DNA of 64,000 nt from NCBI RefSeq assembly GCF_042680125.1, contig NZ_JBHTNY010000001.1; one strand, given 5' to 3'. Shown here piece by piece: positions 36,341-44,759 of this stretch; position 1 is the first letter of the stretch; each line of letters opens with the position of its first letter. The stretch comes from Robinsoniella peoriensis. Lineage in GTDB: Bacteria; Bacillota; Clostridia; Lachnospirales; Lachnospiraceae. The translations under genes were made by a program, and so were the position numbers. The notes beneath the pieces were generated by a model. That model had not been told where the DNA came from, did no database searches, and saw nothing but the letters and a program-made list of their open reading frames with translations.

Positions 36341-36383
36341 AAAGAGCAGCGGGCAATCTTCTGTTATTGCCGCCTCCTGCTCT
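36341..36383. terminator. Hairpin between the converging TetR and Crp/Fnr genes
   Basis: AGAGCAG plus GGCAAT on the left pair with ATTGCC and CTGCTCT on the right, with a bulge. TTTTT follows on the minus strand and TCTTTCC on the plus strand. It probably ends the Crp/Fnr transcript and perhaps the tetR one. Confidence 0.6.
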
Positions 36384-36451
36384 TTCCAAATATGCTCCTG
36401 ACCTTCAAAGCTTCTGGTAACAGCCAGACCCAGCTTATTTTCCAACCCCCT

Positions 36452-36549
36452 CCCCCAATTTTATATGATAGTATCTCCATACCCTCACTGGCTGTGCCGG
36501 CAGTAGATGGAATACAACCCCCAATTTTATATAATAATATCCCCATACC
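36452..36549. repeat. 32-bp direct repeat covering the 3' end of the Crp/Fnr gene
   Basis: CCCCCAATTTTATAT.ATA.TATC.CCATACC occurs at 36452-36483 and again at 36518-36549, with 3 differences, all transitions. The second copy contains the stop codon and last codons of the Crp/Fnr gene, so a piece of the gene end has been duplicated 66 bases downstream of itself. Confidence 0.8.
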
Positions 36550-37222
36550 GCTCCGACAGCAGCTGAAAATGTTCTTTTTCAATCCTGATTTTACCTTTTC
36601 TAATACATAGATAGTTATTTTCCTCTAAGGAAGCAACCATCCGATACAACGTTCTCAGGTTCATATGAAGCCTTTCAGCCAGCACCGCTCTTGTAAGGGT
36701 ACATGTATATGGAATCTGGTGGCACGCCTGTAAATAGAGGTAATGTCCCAGAATATCCTTTGAGTTAAATAAATTTCCTTTTTCAGCACACGCCATATTG
36801 GCAGCCGTAATATTTCCCATCACAGTCAGAGTCTGAAAGCACAGCCTGCTGTTATTCTGGATAATACGGATAAACCGCTCTACCGGAATACGGTAAACAA
36901 TACATTTGCACTCAGCCAGCACATAAGCAGTATAATAGTTGATATTATTCAGATACTCTACAAGTCCCAGAATATCAAGGGGCTTAAGATATTCTATGAC
37001 GTTATTTTCATTCCATGAGATCTGATTCCAGACAGACGCCCTGCCGCTGATCAGGAAATAAAAGTAATCCAGGGGATCTTTCTGGCTCAGTATAGCTTCA
37101 TTTTTTTCAAAAATCAGGAGATCTTCTTTGGATGCCATTCCAGACAGCGAGATAAGCGGGTTCTGTTGGTTATATTTTTTTTCCAGAATAATTTCCAGTA
37201 TCCGTTCTGAATTATAAATCAT
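36527..37222 (-). CDS. Crp/Fnr-family transcriptional regulator (231 aa)
   Basis: The cyclic-nucleotide-binding beta-roll fold covers about residues 10-125 (DYFYFLISGRASVW, YLKPLDILGLVEYL). A dimer helix follows, then a winged helix-turn-helix at about 150-220 (TRAVLAERLHMNLRTLYRMVASLEE). There are no Fnr iron-sulfur cysteines at the N-terminus, and the canonical cAMP-contacting residues are not obvious, so the ligand is unknown. It is divergent from the MFS-nucleoside hydrolase-ECF cluster, and a Crp-like palindrome lies in the shared promoter region. It probably regulates that cluster and itself. AAGGAG precedes the ATG. Confidence 0.87.
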   Translation of the reverse strand: MIYNSERILEIILEKKYNQQNPLISLSGMASKEDLLIFEKNEAILSQKDPLDYFYFLISGRASVWNQISWNENNVIEYLKPLDILGLVEYLNNINYYTAYVLAECKCIVYRIPVERFIRIIQNNSRLCFQTLTVMGNITAANMACAEKGNLFNSKDILGHYLYLQACHQIPYTCTLTRAVLAERLHMNLRTLYRMVASLEENNYLCIRKGKIRIEKEHFQLLSERYGDIII

Positions 37223-37259
37223 GTTTTTATTACTCCTTTCGTCAAAATCTCAAAAAAAC

Positions 37260-37308
37260 TGACACTTGTCATTTTTATTATTGTAAAGCTGTGGTAAATT
37301 AATGTCAA
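37260..37308 (-). promoter_or_regulatory. Consensus promoter of the Crp/Fnr gene with a palindrome at the start site
   Basis: Minus strand TTGACA (complement of 37303-37308), 17-nt spacer, TACAAT (complement of 37280-37285). The small palindrome TGACA-CT-TGTCA (37260-37271) covers the predicted transcription start and could serve autorepression. Confidence 0.75.
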
Positions 37309-37319
37309 GTTAGAAAAAG

Positions 37320-37340
37320 TTTTGTGGTAATTCCACAAAA
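37320..37340 (+). promoter_or_regulatory. Crp-like operator upstream of the MFS-nucleoside hydrolase-ECF cluster
   Basis: Perfect 8-bp inverted repeat TTTTGTGG-TAATT-CCACAAAA. A possible -10 box TAAAAT (37361-37366) would put the palindrome centre near -42, the class II activator position for Crp/Fnr proteins. The gene for such a protein is the divergent neighbour. Confidence 0.65.
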
Positions 37341-37389
37341 TATATCCGGATATCTTTAACTAAAATAAAAAAAGAATAGGAGCAGCGAG

Positions 37390-38571
37390 ATGAAAACGAG
37401 ATATAAGGTGATTGGTTTTTTGGCATTTGCCATGTATTTTCTCACAGGCGCAACTTGTGTACTGGTGGGCAGCAGTCTTCCCCAGCTGGTTGAAATGTAT
37501 GGGATGACATTAGAAAAGGTCGTTTTGCTGGGGTCGGCCTATGCACTGGGAAGAGTTTTAACTGTATATATTACAGGTAGAATGACAGAGAAGCTGGGAC
37601 CGGTAAAGGTACTGGCCGCAGGCATTATCCTGACAGCGAGCTTCCTGCTGGGAATCCCGTTAATCGTTAATTTTTATGCAGGTATGGTATTTGCATTCCT
37701 GGGCGGAGTCGGCATGGGAACCCAGGACGCAGTATGCCCCGTATTATTAAGTGTTGTATTTAAGAAAAATTATGCAAGCTCCCTGAGCGGAGGACAAGGG
37801 CTGTTTGGCCTTGGAACCTTTGTGACACCATTTTTAATCGGAGTGCTTTTGACAGGGAAACTGCCCTTCTACTGGTGCTATTTTGTACTGACAGGAGTAG
37901 CTGTCATTATGCTGGCATGCATTCCCTTTGCCAAAATTGAAGAAACTGTGCAGGGGGAAGGTGCAGAAGAACACATCGAACCTCTTTATGTAAAAAAGAC
38001 CTGGACTGCATATGCCGGTATCTTTACCGTAGTTGCTGCATTTAGTGCAGTTTCCAGTACTCTGGGACTGTATATATCCAGCTTTGCACAGAGTATGGGA
38101 AGCTCAGAAGCTTTCGGGGCATTTATGCTCACTGTGTATAATGTGGGATGTGTCATCGGAGGGTTTGTATTTGTATGGGTACTGAAATACATCAAAAGCC
38201 AGACCGTCCTGTTAATAAACTGTATCGGAGCATTTGCCGCAATTGCAGTCTCCATGATCGTAAATACTACACAGTTTTATTTTATCGGATTATTTATAAC
38301 AGGCTTGTTCCTGGGCGTCCTTTTCAGTGTCATCGTAGCCATAGCAACGCGCATTAATTCCAAACGGGTAAGCGTGGCAAGCTCTTTGGTGGCAACCGCA
38401 AGCGGCATCGCTGATTTTCTGACACCGCTGATTACAGGAATGGTTATATCCAGACTGGGAATCGGGTTCTCATTTAAATTTACGTTAATTATGCTGGCAG
38501 TCTGCATCGCATCTGCAGCAGTCTTAAAGCTGATTACATCAGAGGATAAAGAAAAAGTAACTGTACAATAG
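37390..38571 (+). CDS. MFS transporter (393 aa)
   Basis: Twelve-helix major facilitator permease. It shows the loop GRVLTVYITGRMTEKLGPVKVL between helices 2 and 3, which is the MFS signature position. A charged central loop follows (about 185-200), then six more helices. AGGAG lies 7 bases before the ATG. It leads a plus-strand cluster with nucleoside hydrolase and an ECF transporter, so a nucleoside, nucleobase or ribose is a reasonable cargo (inference). Export cannot be excluded. Confidence 0.8.
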   Translation: MKTRYKVIGFLAFAMYFLTGATCVLVGSSLPQLVEMYGMTLEKVVLLGSAYALGRVLTVYITGRMTEKLGPVKVLAAGIILTASFLLGIPLIVNFYAGMVFAFLGGVGMGTQDAVCPVLLSVVFKKNYASSLSGGQGLFGLGTFVTPFLIGVLLTGKLPFYWCYFVLTGVAVIMLACIPFAKIEETVQGEGAEEHIEPLYVKKTWTAYAGIFTVVAAFSAVSSTLGLYISSFAQSMGSSEAFGAFMLTVYNVGCVIGGFVFVWVLKYIKSQTVLLINCIGAFAAIAVSMIVNTTQFYFIGLFITGLFLGVLFSVIVAIATRINSKRVSVASSLVATASGIADFLTPLITGMVISRLGIGFSFKFTLIMLAVCIASAAVLKLITSEDKEKVTVQ

Positions 38572-38647
38572 ATTTATGTATATCAGATACTACACATAAG
38601 TATCAGGCACTATTTAAAATATCAGAAAATATAAGGAGATTATCATT

Positions 38648-39595
38648 ATGGACCAGAAGAAAAAAATAATCATTGACACAGATTGCGGATCAGACGATGC
38701 AATGGCGATTGCCATGGCACTCAACGATCCTGCATACGAAATTGTAATGATTTCAACCGTTTCCGGAAATGTAAATGCTGTTCAGGCTACGATAAATACA
38801 CTGACTACTATTGAATATGCAGAAACCTATGAGCCGCCGGTATATCAGGGCGCAGATAAAATGCTCTTAAAAGAGCTGGTATACGCACACGAAACACATG
38901 GAAACGACGGTATGGGGGACATTGGACTTGTACCCGAGAGATTAAAAGTTCAGGATGGAAACGGAATATTAGAGATGCTTGCGTGTTTAAGAGACAGCGA
39001 ACCTGGGGAAATTGATATTATAGCGCTGGGACCACTGACCAATCTTGCAATTGCGATCCGTCTGGATTATGAGGCAATGCAGAAGGCAGGCCGCATCGTC
39101 ATTATGGGAACGGCAGGACTCGGCGCAGGTAATGTGACGCCAACGGCAGAATTTAATATCTGGCAGGATGCAGAAGCCGCAAAAATTGTTACGGAATCCG
39201 GGCTTAAAGAAATCATATATGTTGGCTGGGATGCATGCCTTGGCGATTGTATGCTGAACCCCCGGGAGATCGAAAAAATCAGAAATGGAAGCAAACTGGG
39301 TAAATTTGCAATTGACTGCAACAAAAATCTGATGGAGATGAACATTGAACGATTTGGAGATGCCTATCTGGATATGGCTGATCCTTCCGCAATGGCAGCT
39401 GCGCTCTACCCGGAGTGTATTGAGAAATGCGATAAATACTTCTGTGAGGTAGATACATCCAACGGACCAAGCTACGGTACTGTTCTGGTTGATGTAAATT
39501 ATTTCTCAGGAAAAGAACCAAATGTATACATCTGCAGCAAGCTGTATGCGGATAAGTATAAAAACTACATTTACAAGACATTAAAAGTAGAATAA
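38648..39595 (+). CDS. Inosine-uridine-type nucleoside hydrolase (315 aa)
   Basis: Cytoplasmic N-ribohydrolase that splits nucleosides into base and ribose. The calcium-binding N-terminal motif reads DTDCGSDDA (about residues 10-18); the family form is DTDPGxDDA, so the Pro is Cys here but all Asp ligands remain. The active-site segment HETHGNDGMGD (about 82-92), the MGTAGLGAGNVTPTAEFN segment (about 156-173) and the last metal Asp near DMADPSAMAA are also present. GGAG lies upstream of the ATG. It is encoded between an MFS and an ECF transporter. Confidence 0.9.
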   Translation: MDQKKKIIIDTDCGSDDAMAIAMALNDPAYEIVMISTVSGNVNAVQATINTLTTIEYAETYEPPVYQGADKMLLKELVYAHETHGNDGMGDIGLVPERLKVQDGNGILEMLACLRDSEPGEIDIIALGPLTNLAIAIRLDYEAMQKAGRIVIMGTAGLGAGNVTPTAEFNIWQDAEAAKIVTESGLKEIIYVGWDACLGDCMLNPREIEKIRNGSKLGKFAIDCNKNLMEMNIERFGDAYLDMADPSAMAAALYPECIEKCDKYFCEVDTSNGPSYGTVLVDVNYFSGKEPNVYICSKLYADKYKNYIYKTLKVE

Positions 39596-39708
39596 GCATC
39601 CCCCCAAAGAGCATCACAAAATACACATCTTACGGGGCCAGGGAAAAGCTGTAAAACAATGTACACACAAGGGGAAACCCCAATAAACCCATAAGGAGGA
39701 GGATAAGG

Positions 39709-40311
39709 ATGAGCAGGAAAACCAGTTCTATCAAAGATGATTTTACCATACTGGCGCAGTTAATGATACCGGTATGTGTCGCAGTAAACTTTGTGGGTGG
39801 ACAGCTTGCAGCTATCTTAAAGCTCCCTGTATATCTGGATGCAATCGGAACCTTTTTCATCGCTATGCTCTGCGGTCCCTGGGTATCGGCTGTCACCGGA
39901 ATGCTGTCCAACATTGTTGCCGGGATTGCCAATCCTTCTAATTTTCCCTTTCTCCCTGTGGGTGTCATAATTGGTATCACGGCTGGCTTTTTAGCTAAAA
40001 AAAGAATGTTCACCGTGTGGTGGAAATGGATTATTTCCATTCTTATTTTGTCAGCCGTGTCCATTCTGGCAGCCGCTCCGGTGGTAGTTCTTCTATACGG
40101 AGGAATTACAGGGGGCGGTACATCCATTATCACGGCTGTAGCAATGGCAGCTGGGGCGAATATCTGGACTGCATTTTTCGGAACAGAAGGCATCTTTACC
40201 GTGTTGGACCGGATCATCTCCTTTATCATCTGCTGGCTTGTCTTAAGAGTGATACCAAAAAGGACTCTCATCAAGTTCCTCTGCGGACAATACTACATCA
40301 AAGAAACGTAA
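39709..40311 (+). CDS. ECF transporter substrate-binding (S) membrane component (200 aa)
   Basis: Six-helix S component that binds the vitamin or nucleoside-like substrate. The pattern VNFVGGQLAAILKLPVYLD, then IGTFFIAMLCGPW and MLSNIVAGIANPSNFPF is typical of ECF S components. An AAGGAGG RBS is clear. It is followed by T and two A components. Next to a nucleoside hydrolase, the substrate is likely a nucleoside or nucleobase (inference), but S-component specificity cannot be read by eye. Confidence 0.82.
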   Translation: MSRKTSSIKDDFTILAQLMIPVCVAVNFVGGQLAAILKLPVYLDAIGTFFIAMLCGPWVSAVTGMLSNIVAGIANPSNFPFLPVGVIIGITAGFLAKKRMFTVWWKWIISILILSAVSILAAAPVVVLLYGGITGGGTSIITAVAMAAGANIWTAFFGTEGIFTVLDRIISFIICWLVLRVIPKRTLIKFLCGQYYIKET

Positions 40312-40462
40312 CAGAATCCATATAGTACTGCTGTACCCTGACCGGATTATGGGTCAGTATCTGCTAAAATATTCCTCTGTATCAACAGCGTATTAAATTA
40401 TATAATACAAGCGCATGATCATTGAAAGGATCATATGCCTGCAAAGAGAAGGATGGTCTATT

Positions 40463-41269
40463 ATGGAAAAAACATACACAGAAAGAATACAGATTTACAA
40501 ATCTAATAAGCTTGCAGCATTATATCCGGCTTCCAAGCTGCGAATTGCCGTACTGTATATAGTCTGCACATATATCATCAGTACTTTAAAATTCACAGAC
40601 GTCCTGCTGCCTCTTTTGCTGCTGCCGGAATTTCTGACTGTATTAATCTTATGTAAGTTAAGCGGGGTAATGAAAGAAAGCTGGAAGGCATTGAAAACAA
40701 TTACATTTATTGCATTATTTATCTTATTAGTACAAACCTTCTTTGTCCCGGGGGGCGAACTGGTCTGCCGGCTGGGCTTGCTTACAATATATGAAACGGG
40801 ACTTCAGACAGGCATATCCTTATCTTTTATGATACTTAATATTGCCGGTATTTTTGTATGGATCTTTCAGACCACAGAGAACAGAGAGATCGCAAGCGTG
40901 CTTGAGGATTCTGGCATGAACTATAAAGCAGTCTTTGTATTTACCTCCACACTGCAGATGATAGAAGTATTGGAAAAAAACAGTAAAATAATTATGAATG
41001 CGCAGAAAGCAAGAGGTGTGGAGACGGAAGGGAATATCTTAATCCGTGCAAAAGCATTTGTTCCGGTGCTGATCCCTTTAATCCTGAACTCGGTAATTGG
41101 AACCGAAGAACGGGTGCTGACACTGGAAGCCAGGGGATTTTCCATGCCTGGCAAGAGAACCCATTTGTTTCAGGTACAAAGAAGCGGATATGAGAAGATT
41201 GCTGAGGTTATAGCCGCCGTTATAACATGCAGCATACTGGCGGGGAGGATTTGTTTATGGATACTATAA
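40463..41269 (+). CDS. ECF transporter transmembrane (T) component (268 aa)
   Basis: CbiQ/EcfT family scaffold. It has about five membrane helices and the two cytoplasmic coupling-helix motifs containing Ala-Arg-Gly: NAQKARGVETEG (about 178-189) and LEARGFSMPGKRT (about 223-235). These contact the ATPases. The ATG at 40463 is preferred over 40415 because the longer N-terminus is not family-like. The stop overlaps the next gene by 13 bases. Confidence 0.87.
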   Translation: MEKTYTERIQIYKSNKLAALYPASKLRIAVLYIVCTYIISTLKFTDVLLPLLLLPEFLTVLILCKLSGVMKESWKALKTITFIALFILLVQTFFVPGGELVCRLGLLTIYETGLQTGISLSFMILNIAGIFVWIFQTTENREIASVLEDSGMNYKAVFVFTSTLQMIEVLEKNSKIIMNAQKARGVETEGNILIRAKAFVPVLIPLILNSVIGTEERVLTLEARGFSMPGKRTHLFQVQRSGYEKIAEVIAAVITCSILAGRICLWIL

Positions 41270-42117
41270 TAGAATTAAGGGGTGTAACTTATTATTACCC
41301 CCTGACCAAGACACCCGCTGTCAGCGGACTTAATCTCAGGATTGAGCGGGGAAAAGTATATGGTGTGATTGGGGAAAATGGTTCCGGCAAAACGACGTTC
41401 TGTGCTCTGGTTCGTGGTTTTGCTCCCGGTTTTTATCAGGGGGAGCTTGCCGGAAAAGTACTGGTTGAAGGAAAAGACATCGCAGAATATGGCGGTGATC
41501 TTGCGTCTAAGATCGGCTATGTATTCCAGAATCCGTTTAATCAGTTAAGCGGAGTGAAAAGCACGGTATTCGAAGAAGTTGGATATGGACTTGAAAATTT
41601 CGGCATTAGGCCTGATGAAATGGAACAGAGAATAGTGGATGCAATGAAGCTGACAGAAATTGAAGAACTGGCAGAAAAAAATCCGCTTGAACTTTCCGGA
41701 GGACAAATCCAGCGAGTGGCACTTGCCTCCGTACTCGTACTGGACCCTGATATTCTGATAGCAGACGAACCCACAAGCCAGCTTGATCCGGAAGCAACAG
41801 AAAGCGTATTTGCAATTATTCATGCCTTAAAGCAAAAAAAGAAAACGGTCATACTAGTTGAACATAAGATGGATCTCGTCGCAGAATATGCAGACGAGGT
41901 ACTTGTATTTCATAAGGGGCGCCTGGCTGCATCCGGAGAGACAGCAAAGCTTCTGTCTGACATGTCACTTCTTAAGTCGGGTGTTTTGCTGCCTCAGGCT
42001 GCGAGACTTGGAAACCTTTTAAAAGAGATGGGTTTTCCACTTGACCGGATTCCGGTAACAGAGGAACAGGCAGTAAATCTGATACAGAGGACATTTCGGG
42101 AGAGGGGCGGCATATGA
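41257..42117 (+). CDS. ECF transporter ATPase A component (286 aa)
   Basis: ABC ATPase with Walker A GENGSGKTT (about residues 38-46), Q-loop FQNPFNQLSG, intact signature LSGGQIQRVALA (about 137-148), Walker B ILIADEPTSQLD and H-loop ILVEHKMD. GGGAGG lies 8 bases before the ATG at 41257. It overlaps the T gene upstream and the second ATPase downstream (ATGA), so the three are translationally coupled. Confidence 0.9.
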   Translation: MDTIIELRGVTYYYPLTKTPAVSGLNLRIERGKVYGVIGENGSGKTTFCALVRGFAPGFYQGELAGKVLVEGKDIAEYGGDLASKIGYVFQNPFNQLSGVKSTVFEEVGYGLENFGIRPDEMEQRIVDAMKLTEIEELAEKNPLELSGGQIQRVALASVLVLDPDILIADEPTSQLDPEATESVFAIIHALKQKKKTVILVEHKMDLVAEYADEVLVFHKGRLAASGETAKLLSDMSLLKSGVLLPQAARLGNLLKEMGFPLDRIPVTEEQAVNLIQRTFRERGGI

Positions 42118-42956
42118 GCGAAATTATTCTAAATAAAGTGAACTATACTTATCCCAATGGCAGTCTGGCAGCAGATGATATCAGTCTCCACATAAAAAGC
42201 GGGGAAAACGCAGCCGTCATTGGTAAGAATGGTGCCGGTAAAACTACACTTGCAAAAATGCTGAACGGGCTGCTCAAACCGCAGCAGGGCGATGTATTTA
42301 TAGGCAATCGGAATACCAAAGACTACACTACGGCTCAAATTTCCAAATTAGCTGGCTATGTATTTCAAAATCCTGACGAACAGATTTTTCATGCAACCGT
42401 GGAAAAAGAAGTAGCTTTTGCTCCCAAAAGAATGAAATTAACAAAGGAAGATATCATAAGACGCACACAAGAGGCATTGAAACGCACCAAACTGGAAGAA
42501 TACAGAGAAGAAAACCCTTATAATCTCCCGCTGTCTCTGAGAAAATTTGTGACGATAGCGGCAGTCTTAGCAATGGAGCCTGACATATATATCTTCGACG
42601 AGCCGACAGCCGGGCCGGACATGGAAGGAAACCGTAAGCTTACAGAAATTCTGCGGTATCTGCACAGTAAAGGAAAGACAGTGATTACAATCACCCACGA
42701 CATGGAATTTGTGGCAGAAAACTGTAAAAAAATAATTGTCATGGCTAACAACAAAATTATCCGTACCGGTTCTCCTGAAGAAATATTCCGGGATATGGAA
42801 GTAATGAAAGCAGCAAACCTAAAGCCGCCGTCTGTCAGCAGAATTTGCACACAACTGGGTTTCCCAGGCCCTATACACACCAGAGATGCCGCAGAGCTGA
42901 TTCTAAAGCACTGGCAGAATTTGCAGCAAGACCCGAATTTTACAATATCCACATAA
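42114..42956 (+). CDS. ECF transporter ATPase A' component with degenerate ABC signature (280 aa)
   Basis: Second ATPase of the module. Walker A GKNGAGKTT (about residues 36-44), Q-loop FQNPDEQIFH, Walker B IYIFDEPTAGPD and H-loop ITITHDMEF are normal. The signature, however, reads LPLSLRKFVTIA in place of LSGGQKRRVAIA. One of the two ATP sites of the heterodimer would therefore be asymmetric, like other ABC systems with one weak site. The start overlaps the first ATPase stop (ATGA). A terminator follows at 42994. Confidence 0.88.
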   Translation: MSEIILNKVNYTYPNGSLAADDISLHIKSGENAAVIGKNGAGKTTLAKMLNGLLKPQQGDVFIGNRNTKDYTTAQISKLAGYVFQNPDEQIFHATVEKEVAFAPKRMKLTKEDIIRRTQEALKRTKLEEYREENPYNLPLSLRKFVTIAAVLAMEPDIYIFDEPTAGPDMEGNRKLTEILRYLHSKGKTVITITHDMEFVAENCKKIIVMANNKIIRTGSPEEIFRDMEVMKAANLKPPSVSRICTQLGFPGPIHTRDAAELILKHWQNLQQDPNFTIST

Positions 42957-42993
42957 CTATTTAAAACGCAGCGCTAAAAAGTCGCAGGCTATA

Positions 42994-43031
42994 CAAAAAC
43001 CCCGTAAGATACAAATTCCTATGGGGTTTTG
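42994..43031. terminator. Bidirectional terminator between the ECF operon and the rhamnosidase gene
   Basis: CAAAAACCCC (42994-43003) pairs with GGGGTTTTG (43023-43031) around a loop. The A and T runs serve both converging genes. Confidence 0.85.
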
Positions 43032-43045
43032 TAATGCTGCTTTTT

Positions 43046-44599
43046 CTAAAGAAGCTCTCTTAGAATGTAAGCCGGCGTACAACTCCATGCATGGCAGTAA
43101 CTGTTCACCATGGAAGATCCATATGGTGATTCCTCCGGATTTTCCGGATTATACATTTCCCAGAAAGTATCTGCTCCCTGGTTCACCATTCCGCCCCAAT
43201 AGTAAGTCATGTAATCCATTGCCTTATCTTTTTCACCGCAGAGCAGAAGTGCTTCTACGAAATGATGGTTCATATATGGTGTTACCATTCCTTTTTCGGG
43301 ATGCATTCTGATAATCCGATTGATCAGTGCACGGCTTTCATCCATAGGAAGAACCCCTGCCAGAATCATCCACACCTGGCTGGCATATGAAATCTGTCTG
43401 TCTTTTCCGCTTATAAACACCTGGGACTCTTCATCCCAAAGACATTTTTTCGCGCCTTCGATACAGCGGTTTCTTTCCTGTTCCAGTTCCATTTTCATTT
43501 GGTCTTTTCCCAGAATTTCAGTTAGTTCAATTGCCGCATTTAACGTATAGATGTAAATTGCCTGTGCACTTGCCTGTTTATTCAGTCCATCTGTCCAGTC
43601 TACAAAACACCAGAATCCTTCATCGTCCTGTATCACATAATTTTCATCCAGGCGTTTTCTGGATAGCTCAATCTGGCGGTATGCACTATCCCAAAGTTCC
43701 TCCACAACCGCAAGCTCACCGGAAGCATGATAATAGTCCTTTAAGATAGAAACAAAGAACAGCGAATAATCAAATAAAAATGTATCATCAACAAGATATT
43801 CCGGTTCTGTAAACAGGCAGGCCCCGATCGCCCCATCTTCTCTGGTAAGCCCGGCGAACAAATACATACAGCGCTTTACAAGACCTAAGTTTTTGAAAGT
43901 TGCATAATTAGCCAATGCCTGAAGCCTTAAATCTCCAATCCACAGTCTTCTATCCCTCTTGGGACCGTCTTCAAATACATCCTGCATACAGTTTTGCAGG
44001 GTCCGCAGGCTCACCTGATCCATCCGGCTGATCTGGTCACTGACACCTGGCAGTTTCGGCAAGGCATCCATATCTACAGAAGCAACGGCTCTGCAGGATG
44101 CATCCTCAATTACCACCTGGAACTTCATAGAAGTATCTATAGCATAGATTTCTAAGTAGCGAAAAGCATAACGACGAGGCAGGGTAATTTCCTGGGGCAG
44201 TACATCTAAATGCAGAAATTCTTCCTGTATCCAGCTTCTGCTGATCCATCCGTCATATTCTGAGGAATCTTCTGTCAGTTCCTTTGCTATTTCTCCGAAT
44301 TTCAGTCTGAGATAAGCCGGCGCATCCTGCGGGCTGCCTACACTTTTTAACCTCATGGTAAAGTAGCCTACCTGATGATCCCCGAAATCAAGTACAATAG
44401 AGTCTCCTTTTTTAAGAGCAATGTTTCCCATTTCACTCACATCTGCCCGGTGTTCTGTCTGTCCATTTTCTTTAACCGTTACAATATCTACTGGTTTTAT
44501 GATTTTTTCAATTAATTCAGGACTGTATTTCATCGCCTTGTCCACAAATTTCTGATTTACTTTACGCTTCATTTCTAAGTCTATGCTTACTGCCGCCAT
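43046..44599 (-). CDS. GH78-like alpha-L-rhamnosidase, six-hairpin glycosidase fold (517 aa)
   Basis: No signal peptide, so an intracellular enzyme acting on imported rhamnosides. The N-terminal beta-sandwich (about 1-180) includes DFGDHQVGYFTMRL. The (alpha/alpha)6 barrel has DGPKRDRRLWIGDLRLQ (about 215-231), matching the GH78 acid region (D.PKRDRR.W.GD), and the GADTFWEMYNPE segment (about 470-481) with the second carboxylate. The C-terminus is the family's YGSSMVNSYCHAW. At 517 residues it is shorter than many GH78 enzymes. Rhamnose specificity is inferred. GGAGG lies 8 bases before the ATG. An AraC regulator gene lies just upstream on the same strand. Confidence 0.8.
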   Translation of the reverse strand: MAAVSIDLEMKRKVNQKFVDKAMKYSPELIEKIIKPVDIVTVKENGQTEHRADVSEMGNIALKKGDSIVLDFGDHQVGYFTMRLKSVGSPQDAPAYLRLKFGEIAKELTEDSSEYDGWISRSWIQEEFLHLDVLPQEITLPRRYAFRYLEIYAIDTSMKFQVVIEDASCRAVASVDMDALPKLPGVSDQISRMDQVSLRTLQNCMQDVFEDGPKRDRRLWIGDLRLQALANYATFKNLGLVKRCMYLFAGLTREDGAIGACLFTEPEYLVDDTFLFDYSLFFVSILKDYYHASGELAVVEELWDSAYRQIELSRKRLDENYVIQDDEGFWCFVDWTDGLNKQASAQAIYIYTLNAAIELTEILGKDQMKMELEQERNRCIEGAKKCLWDEESQVFISGKDRQISYASQVWMILAGVLPMDESRALINRIIRMHPEKGMVTPYMNHHFVEALLLCGEKDKAMDYMTYYWGGMVNQGADTFWEMYNPENPEESPYGSSMVNSYCHAWSCTPAYILRELL

Positions 44600-44759
44600 C
44601 TTTATGACCTCCTGTAATCTGCGGTGCTTCCCGATTCATTCCGGAGCACCCATAATCTGAAACTTTCGTCTGCTGTGGGTTTCTTTATATTATATCTGAT
44701 TTTAACACCACAGCCTCAAACTTCCAATGGTCTAATTTATGGTCTTGACTTGATATTTT

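Noticed and set aside
40330..40365. Small hairpin between ECF S and T genes (CTGACC with GGTCAG)
   Set aside because: Only about six pairs, with no T run. It may lower coupling, but there is not enough to call a terminator.
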